Below, one piece after another: positions 56,697-64,000 of a stretch of DNA of 64,000 nt (the stretch's first letter is position 1; each line of letters begins with the position of its first letter). Origin of the DNA: Solen grandis (lineage: Eukaryota; Mollusca; Bivalvia; Adapedonta; Solenidae); NCBI GenBank assembly GCA_021229015.1, contig CM037788.1:56107525-56171524 (forward strand), written 5' to 3'. Position numbers and translations under genes: made by a program. The notes beneath the pieces are model-generated. The model was given only the letters and a program-made list of their open reading frames with translations. It made no database searches and had not been told where the DNA came from.

Positions 56697-59600
56697 AGAG
56701 CGGTCCTGCCAATCTCGAACCCTGGACCTTCTGGTTGAAAGCACCCACTGCATTATCTAGGACGGAAGGTGCAGGAAAACCCCGTTGTTTATGGAACAAG
56801 GCCAATATTGATGTGCAGTCCCGGGCTAGGGTTGGCCCCAAGGCATCATGAGGTACGTAGGTGCGTTTTCCGGCATATCAGAGGTCCAAACATCCAATAA
56901 TATCGCATGTTTTATGCATTGTTAGTCTTTCTTGAACATATAATTTCTCGAAATGATGTGCAAGCCCGAACCTTAATGGGACTGCCCCACAGATGCTAAA
57001 ATAACGAAAAAATAAAACTCCTAATTTCAAGAAAATCAATGTTATAATTGTATGTGAGGCATTGAAATCTGATCACTGATAACTTTAATTACCCAATAAA
57101 TCCCGAGATATTGTCGTTTTCGCCGTTTTTCTAACGCAAATTTTACTGCGTTACAAACGTTACAAGTTTTAAAATTAGACTTCTGAAAAATCACGTGAGA
57201 GCGCAAGTTTTCGTTCGCACATGCGTATCTAATCAGACAAGCTATTTCCAGCACTATAATGGGGCCGAAAATAACAGCAAGCGCAAAAATGCGTAACCTT
57301 GCTGCAAGACAGAAACGCTAAAGATCAAAACTTCTAAATATCGGCGATCAAGTCACGCGATGGGGCGACATAGAAAACACAATCGGAGCCGACAGTGACA
57401 GCCTGGTTGCCAAATTGTTGACAGACAATTTAGTGTATTTTCCAGAATTGGGGACTTCCTCAAAAGCATTGTACACGTTACTGTAATTTGTAATGCACAT
57501 GTTGCACATGTAAATTTCTGATGATAACAGCTTAATACTTTAAAATGACAGCTAAGAGATTTAATCTTTATGTAGACATTGATAAGTACTGATGTCTTTG
57601 TGATTGGAAATCGAGACATAAACCTTAAAACTGTTTCGTCCCATTCAAATTCTATCCCTACTCTCATTGACAATTCATTTATCGATCACGTGCTCTATGC
57701 GAAGTGCCCGTATAACGAAATCAAAGGTTTTATTTAAAAACGGGAAACTACCTTATGAATAAGATCTGAAACGATTTTATTTGATTATAAGAAGAAAATC
57801 ATTAATTTTTCTGGCTCTTGGTAAACTTTATAACAAAATTAATAATATTTACGTCCGAAAATGAGTTTACATATTTTTACGGTAATTTTGATAGCATCTG
57901 GGAGGCAGTCCCTTTAAGTGCCTAAAGGAAGCTTCGGCAGTGGAAGTACTTACAAGGAGGAAGGCTGGGGTCAGAAAACACCAGGATATCCGTAGAGGTA
58001 GGCCCGGTCTCCTGCCAAGCATCATCTCGATATCATTACAGAACCGACTAGCCCCTGTAAATAGAGGAAGAGTGGTACTTGTAGTAGATGGTAGTAGTGG
58101 TTGAAAGTACGTTGAAGTAGTAGTTAGTGGTAATTGAAAGTAGTAGTATAGTTGTAAGTAGTATGTGAAGTGTAGATTAGTTGAAAAGTATAGTGGTTGT
58201 GTTAAGTAGTAGTAAGTAGTAGTTGAAATAGTAGTAGTAGTTGTGAATTATAGTAGTTGAAATAGTAGTATGTTAGTAAAAGTATAGTAGTAGTTGTAGT
58301 AGTGGTAGTGGTAATAGCACACTAGTGATATTAGAAATATAAACAAGAAAAATATTAAAAAAGAATAAACAAAACACTTTCGACATTGATGAGGATTAAA
58401 GTAAATGGAGAATGTATGTATTAGTTATCGTATATATTTATCGGAATCGACGCGAAGCAGAACGCTGCGATAAATCCATAAAAATTAAAATATAAACGAT
58501 ATAATATTTACAGTTTGTCACTTACGCCAAACAGCTGTGCCTTTTGATCTCGCACTTTGGGACCGCCTCCATTTGATTGGTCCTTTCACATGATACTTTA
58601 AGTACGATCGCTGGGTATTTTTGTATTTTTAACTAATAAAGCAACTAGCTCCGTCCAGTCACTTAGGCCCCATACAATCGCATTTCCTCCACATAAAGAC
58701 CCCAAGATTCATTTAATACAATATATTTTTCAAAATTTGAACGAAACACAAGCATTTCATTGGACGATTAAGTAGGACAAGTTGTAAATAGTTATAACAA
58801 TCGGCTCGATAAATGTCTCAATTATAGAAAGAAAACACTGCTCCGCCTTGTGACTAAATCGTGTAGTAAAGGCAACTATAAACTAACTTATACATATCTT
58901 CCTAGTGGTCAGATCAGGAAACGATGGTACGTAACTTATCCCTTGAGTAAAGAGGCCTTTTTGGCAATTTCATCATTCGTAAATAGGTCAAAAGTGAGGT
59001 AAGACAGCTACGCCGAAAAAAGTTTAGAAGTGACGTATGCTTATGCCTAGTTCCAAAATCAAAGAATAACCTACTTTTTGCTGCAATTGTGAATAGTAAA
59101 TTTAAGGGATTTTTATATGATAAACAGCTCTGAAATCTGCTCTGAAAATAAAAATGTGAACATGAAATCTCTTGCTTTTTACATTTTTAGGTTAAAGTTT
59201 TTCTAATATGGACACATACACAAATAATTGTAACCAGGTTAGAAAAATGTGCTGCCAGACCGGGACTCGGACCCGGGTCACCTTGCTTACAGAGCGAGTT
59301 CTCTACTGACTGAGCTACTGGACCGCTTACACAAATCTCTCACCTACAAGGGTTACTTAAAAGCCGTAACATAATAAACGCACATAAAAGAATAAAATAT
59401 ATGGGAAATAAAAAGTACAACTTTTTTGGTAATTAAGTTTTACCTTTAGATTTATCAAAATATCATTTCCGTATTTAAAATGATTCATTATTTTTTTTTC
59501 ATGAGATATATACATAACATTGTAATAAGGGAAGGGAAACGTGCCTTGATCAGTTATGACACTTTATATGTCAGCGGACGACCTGTTCGCCCCGAGGGTA

Positions 59601-62600
59601 GCAATGCATAGGATCAGCCGGGAGTTGGGCTCCAAATAATCTCCTGGAACTTTCTTGGCCTTACTCAGGAACAAACTTGAGGACAGCAACTTAGTAAATA
59701 CATTGTGTACATACATCATATTTCTCTATGAATCGTGGAGTAATAGTAAGTCACGGTTAGATATCAGCACATATAAATGCATTAACTTGCACAGAAAATT
59801 TCAAAATAGGCTGGCCAAAAGACAGATTGGGGGATTAGTTTTGTATTAAATTTTTAAAGACGATTACGACGAGGGTATTGAAATTGTGAGAAATCAATTT
59901 GACACCATAGTGTGGATCAAGTTAAATAAAAGTTTATTTTAATTTGAACATGATGTTTATATTGCAGGTGTTTATGTGTGGCCTGAAAATTCACCAATGA
60001 ATAACATTGTTGACGCAGATTTGTTTGATTTATTGCAAAATGATGTCAATTATTTTTCAGTCTTTGGGTAAAGCTATTGTTTGCGGGGATTTTAACGCAC
60101 GTACGGGTAATCGACCTGGTTTTATGGTATGTGACAGGATTAATGAATATTTGGATGATGATGATTATATTCCCGATATACCTTTAGAGCGTAGCTCGTT
60201 GGATTAAACGGTAAATTTGCATGGTTCAAAAATACTGGAAATGTGCAAAGCTTCCTCTTTACGTATTTGTAACGGTAGATGGGTAGTGATCACTCGGTTG
60301 GGACGTATACTTTTGTTAGTAACTCGGGTGCTAGTGTAATTGATTATGTTTTAATAAGACAGGACGACTTTTATTGCATTTGGGGATTTTAAAATACATC
60401 AAGTGTGTGAATGGTCAGATCATACACCCGTGTCTTCTGTTATTAATTGCTTGTGTATGCGTCTACGTGTTAGTACCGAGTACACACGCAATAAAAGGCA
60501 TGAATTTCGGGCAAAACTTATTTCTAGTCTTCCTGATTTTAAACGATTGGTAAATGAATTAAGCTATAGTGGTCCGTATTCTGTGGATAATGCCGTTGAT
60601 GTTTTTTCTGCTATTGTGAATGAGGTGGCAAACTCGTTGTTTCATAAAACTCGGTGCAGTAACCATGGTGTGACGTCAGAACGGGATAATGTTTAAGAAT
60701 TGGAGAGTTTAAGGCATTAAAAACCTAAAGATTTTTGGAAATTATTTACAAAAAAAAGACATATTCACAATAATATATCACTTGAAGACTTTTATCACTA
60801 TTTTTCAAAAATGCAAATATGCAAATTAATTCCTCAAGCTTGTTCGATGCAGATGCTGAGGATTTTTGTAGTAATTATGAATTTGATGGGTCAGACTGTA
60901 AATTTGTAATTTTAAAAAAGGTAAATCTTATGCGAATGGCCATATCTTAAACGAGTAAATCATTGAATCGAATCAGTAGATATAATAACTCCGTATATTG
61001 TTGATATTTTTAATAAATAATATTTAAGATTCGGGACATTTACCTAGTAGTTGGACTGAGGGAATCATTGTACCGCTTCACAAAAAGAACGATATTAATG
61101 ATGTAAATAATTACCACGGTAACACATTGGTAAGTTGTTTTTTAAGTTATTTACATCAGTATTAAATAAACCGGTCGATGGTTTAAACTGTATAAAATGG
61201 GTATAAGTGGGAAGCCTTTAAGGATAATTAGAGGCATGTATAGCAATGTTATGCAATGTATTAGGGGTTGTTATTATTATTATGATTTTTTAATGTGCAG
61301 TCGGTTTGAAACAAGGGGAGATAATTTTGCCGATAATGTTTTCCTTATTTTTGGAAGACTTTAAGCTCTTCTTACAGGATAATAATGAGTGTGGATTAAC
61401 TCTTGAATATGTAACTTTTTATTAATTCTATTTGCGGATGATATGGTAATAGTAGGTAATAGTCCCGAAGATTTACAGCATAGTCTAAATTTACTGTTGG
61501 ATTATTGTAATAAATGGAAATCGGTAGTGAATATTAGTAAAACAAAAGTAATGGTGTTTAGAAAGCGCGAAAAGCTAAAAGCAAATGAGTCATGGACATA
61601 TAATGATAGTATTTTAGAAACTGTAAACAACTTTAATTATTTAGGAACTGTTTTTAATTATACAGGATCGTTTGTTCTAAATCAGCAAACACTCATAGGT
61701 AAAAGCCTAAAAGCATTGAACATGTTATTATATAAAACTAGTAAGTATCCCCTAAGGTAATGTGCCAACTCTTTGATGCTTTTGTAGGATCTATTCTCAG
61801 TTATTCAAGTGAGATATGGGGGTTTGGGAAAGCAAAACAAATTGAATGGGTACATTTGAAATTTTGTACATTTTTTTTGAACATTAGAAAAGTAACCACG
61901 AGCGTTGGTGTGTATGGAGAGCTTGGTAGATATCCATTGAACGTATGTATTAAGATTTGTCCGTATTATTATGTATTGGTGCAAAGTGGTGTCTTCAGAA
62001 AATATTTTAATAAAAACACTATACAAACTGTTAATAGGCGATTGTCATGCTGGTGAAGTTAATTGGGTTAGAAATGTGAAACAGCTATGGATTCTCTTAT
62101 GTATGGACAAGCCCACATTCCGTTAATTAAACACGTTCCATATATTTTAAAGAGCGGGTACTCGATTTTATTTTATTACACTTATTTTGTACAAAAATTA
62201 TATATTTACTTTTAATATTGAAGATTATCTTGGTATTTTGCTGAAAAAAAATTAGATATGCTTATCTAGATTTAGACTTTAGGAACATAGTATTGCGTAT
62301 TGCAACTGGTAGATATACCAAAAACCGGGAAGAACGACACATGCGCGTATGTAATCTTTGTCACGGTACAGATATAGAAGATGGATATGCTTGTCTGTCT
62401 TATTTATGAAAATATTCGAAAAAGTATACTAATATTTATTACTATAGACGTCCAAGTGTTTTCAAGTTTGTTGATTTATTACAGTGTTCTAATACATCAG
62501 TTATAAAACGATTGTCTAAATACATTTATGAGGCTTTCATAATTCGAAATGTAAGGTCCAAAATAATATATAGTATATATGTGTTAGTTCAACTCCTTCG

Positions 62601-63601
62601 TATCTAGTTTCCATTTGAAAGTCGTTTGGAAAGGAAGGCGACAGATTTTGATTCTTTTTAGTATGAATATTTTATATTTATAGCTGAGTGTTCTTTGTAT
62701 AGTTCACGTGAAAATTGCATGTATATGTTTTGTATTAATAACGACTAGAAACTGTATAGTTTATGTCGAAATAAATTGTCTGTACTGTTAAAAATGCGTT
62801 TAAATCAGTTAGATTAAGAAATAAAAGCAAAGCGGTGATATTAAAGCATCAAGTTTTCACAGATGCTGGCTTGCCAATCAAAATGGCTGCCAAAAAGTGA
62901 CTTATCAGTGCCTATAAGGACTAAGACCACAATTAATTTTACTATATGTTCTATATAAGCATATATGCAAATGACTATTTCTGTAAGGGAAATTGACATC
63001 CAAACTTACCCTCATTAGATAGATCTATTCAAGAGAAATAATTCCGTCCATTTTAAACATGGGATAACCCGACTACTTTTTGACCTATTTAAGGCTAAAT
63101 AACATACGTATGAATTTAATCCACCGGTCGGCCATTTCACACCAATTTTCTCAAAAATTCCCCTCTCAGTAATGCTCAACTTTTAAGGTTGTTGTGCAAT
63201 AAGGCCTCCAAATTGGGCATTTTATGACTATTTTAACTGTGTTCTATAGAATTCAATCCTTTATTGCATGTCTTTCAGTCAAAAACTCACCTTAATTCAG
63301 CATTAAATAGGGTCACTATTTTCTGTGTAGGCACATCCGGATACAGGGTAACCAAGGGCAGATAATTGTGGTCTTAGTCCATAACATCACAAGGGAACTA
63401 TGTACCGGTACACTCTGCCGCTACAGTACTGATCAGGGGAAGTAACTGCTGTGGGAGATTGTCTATTGAAGGAGTTGGAGTGTAGACAAGTGTAGACCTA
63501 CCGTAGAGCCAACATATCGCTACAATTTCAAGCACGGCCACTAAGGTCAGGCTGAGCGGGGCCATATACCAGTCTATCAGCTGGAAAATGTAGATCCCGT
63601 T
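54245..63601 (-). CDS. SLC6-family Na+/Cl- neurotransmitter transporter, last four coding exons (5' part outside window)
   Basis: A plasma-membrane sodium-coupled symporter. Exons in transcript order on the minus strand: 63502-63601, 57954-58054, 54638-54808, 54245-54400. All are GT-AG and phase-consistent, giving about 175 C-terminal residues. Exon 1 here encodes the conserved GIYIFQLIDWYM / EIVAICWLYG segment (TM10 and the next loop). Exon 2 has FCNDIEMMLGRRPG, ISWCFLTPAFLL (TM11). Exon 3 has the YVFP motif and TM12 (ISFGEILIIFLVAAAQIW). Exon 4 is a 51-residue cytoplasmic tail ending RAKNSS. The NDI..M.G.RPG....W.F..PAFLL pattern is closest, from memory, to monoamine transporters. Substrate cannot be decided because TM1, 3, 6 and 8 lie beyond 64,000. 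Confidence 0.9.
56664..56860 (-). repeat. Minus-strand tRNA-derived SINE fragment with poly(A) tail
   Basis: A run of about 31 A (56,664-56,694) is followed by GCCAATCTCGAACCCTGG, the reverse complement of a B-box region (GGTTCGAGATTGG). That order is odd for a simple minus-strand SINE, so the A run may belong to an older plus-strand insertion. In SLC6 intron. The open frames on both strands are driven by the A run. Confidence 0.4.
56977..57913. mobile_element. 937-bp inverted-repeat element in a TTAA target
   Basis: The left end TGGGACTGCCCCACAGATGC and the reverse complement of the right end (AGGGACTGCCTCCCAGATGC) match at 16 of the 20 outer bases, and similarity continues a few bases further. 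TTAA lies immediately outside each end (56,973-56,976 and 57,914-57,917). A TTAA duplication is typical of piggyBac and Kolobok superfamilies. No transposase is encoded. The right edge is 36 bp inside the intron from the splice donor of the SLC6 exon at 57,954. Confidence 0.75.
58060..58325. repeat. Degenerate GTA/TAG trinucleotide repeat
   Basis: About 260 bp dominated by GTAGTA and GTAGTTGAAAGTA units with frequent point changes. It begins only about 15 bp upstream of the 3' splice site of the SLC6 exon starting at 58,054, so on the minus strand the intron end is a TAC/CTA-rich tract. Confidence 0.85.
58326..59590. other. SLC6 intron sequence
   Basis: No coding region seen. Contains a tRNA-like segment at 59,250-59,335 described separately; otherwise AT-rich without a recognised repeat. 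Confidence 0.4.
59250..59335 (-). ncRNA. tRNA-like sequence (tRNA pseudogene or SINE head)
   Basis: Read on the minus strand it has an A box (TAGCTCAGTCAGTAGAGAA) and a perfect T-arm, CCGGG-TCCGAGT-CCCGG, which includes the B box. The anticodon stem pairs 4 of 5 and the acceptor stem only about 4 of 6-7 positions. The apparent loop TCTGTAA would place TGT as the anticodon but lacks the invariant T before it. These defects make a functional tRNA unlikely. Confidence 0.45.
59600..62790 (+). mobile_element. Degraded near-full-length LINE ORF2, inserted antisense in the SLC6 intron
   Basis: Across several frames with stops the order of a LINE ORF2 is readable. An APE-type endonuclease runs from about 59,640 (NKLEDSNLVNT.. 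GGLVLY), with CGDFNART near 60,085 and the WSDHTPV motif near 60,412. Then come reverse transcriptase remains with FADDMVIVG near 61,434 (the YADD-type catalytic box), NFNYLGTVFNYTGSF near 61,630, YGELGRYP near 61,913, and a C-terminal knuckle CNLCHGTDIEDG near 62,350. Thumb and knuckle resemble fragments A and B, so all three belong to one broad family. Inactive. Confidence 0.82.
62918..63380. mobile_element. 463-bp inverted-repeat element with ATAA target duplication
   Basis: A perfect 18-bp terminal inverted repeat GGACTAAGACCACAATTA opens the element and its reverse complement closes it. ATAA occurs directly outside both ends (62,914-62,917 and 63,381-63,384). The interior is non-coding. 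Its right edge is about 120 bp downstream, in transcript sense, of the SLC6 exon at 63,502-63,601. Confidence 0.75.
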
Positions 63602-64000
63602 CTGGAAAGACAATTAGCCATACTTAATGCTACACCCAAATCGAAAGTATGTTTGCAACCACCGGTGATAATAAACAAACCGTTCTCTTCTATTTAAACT
63701 TCTTTTGCCATTTACATTGAATGGGGGAGCTATTCCTTCCTTAATACTAAAACTAATGGTTTTTGCTGGATTGGACCAATGATTTATTAAAAAGAGGTAG
63801 GGAACTCCTGTAAATGGCAGTGAAAAATATCATTTTGGGACAGAGCAGATTGATGAATTTTGAAAACTTTCAAAAAGGTATGAAAAAATTACAGAGGATA
63901 AAGTAAACATGTTACAAAATAATCATTTATCTAATGCTAAGAATTATTTCGATTCATTTTAAAGATTCCTTTAAATGTAATTTAATTTCAAACAATGTAG
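63602..64000. other. SLC6 intron at the right edge
   Basis: AT-rich with no preceding SLC6 exon visible on the minus strand; the intron continues beyond the window. The minus-strand polypyrimidine tract and CAG acceptor at 63,602-63,604 border the first exon seen. Confidence 0.5.

Overview
This is eukaryotic nuclear DNA, most likely from a bivalve mollusc (my guess is a heterodont clam). Genes are split by AT-rich GT-AG introns. tRNA-headed SINEs with a conserved middle domain resemble the molluscan RUDI/V-SINE type. There are repeat elements with internal tandem cores of about 160 bp, a Ty3/Gypsy-type retrotransposon, several degraded LINEs, and a B-box/NHL-type TRIM-like gene of the kind expanded in bivalves. 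The species call is inference.

Layout. 1-2.5 kb is non-coding and holds one clean short inverted-repeat element. 2.57-4.27 kb is a single-exon RING-less TRIM-like protein (+). 4.5-9.4 kb is repeat-rich intergenic DNA. 9.44-21.03 kb is a complete nine-exon 3-hydroxy-3-methylglutaryl-CoA lyase gene (HMGCL, +, 338 residues predicted), with introns filled by SINEs, a Mutator-like foldback element, a mariner fossil and tandem repeats. 21-26 kb is its 3' flank. 26.03-30.97 kb is a complete six-exon axonemal dynein light intermediate chain gene (DNALI1, -, 257 residues). A 152-bp divergent promoter separates it from EMC2 (ER membrane complex subunit 2, +), whose first eight coding exons run from 31.12 to 41.13 kb. 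EMC2 is then cut by a 100-N assembly gap at 41,150.

Beyond the gap the sequence is inside a Gypsy-type LTR element (41.25-45.5 kb): end of RNase H, a frameshifted integrase, an unusual downstream reading frame with two C2H2-like zinc fingers, and a probable 3' LTR. Two LINE 3' fragments follow (46.6-49.1 kb), then a gene-poor stretch with two long hairpins. From 54.2 kb to the right edge lie the last four coding exons of a minus-strand SLC6 neurotransmitter transporter, most like the monoamine group. Its large intron carries a degraded near-full-length LINE and two short inverted-repeat elements with visible target duplications.

The genes form no pathway. HMGCL acts in mitochondrial leucine/ketone metabolism, DNALI1 in ciliary inner dynein arms, EMC2 in ER membrane-protein insertion and SLC6 in plasma-membrane solute uptake. 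The one functional link the layout suggests is the shared DNALI1/EMC2 promoter, which has an X-box-like and an NRF1-like site. Exon boundaries were set by hand from splice sites, reading phase and remembered family similarity; none was checked by alignment or RNA data.
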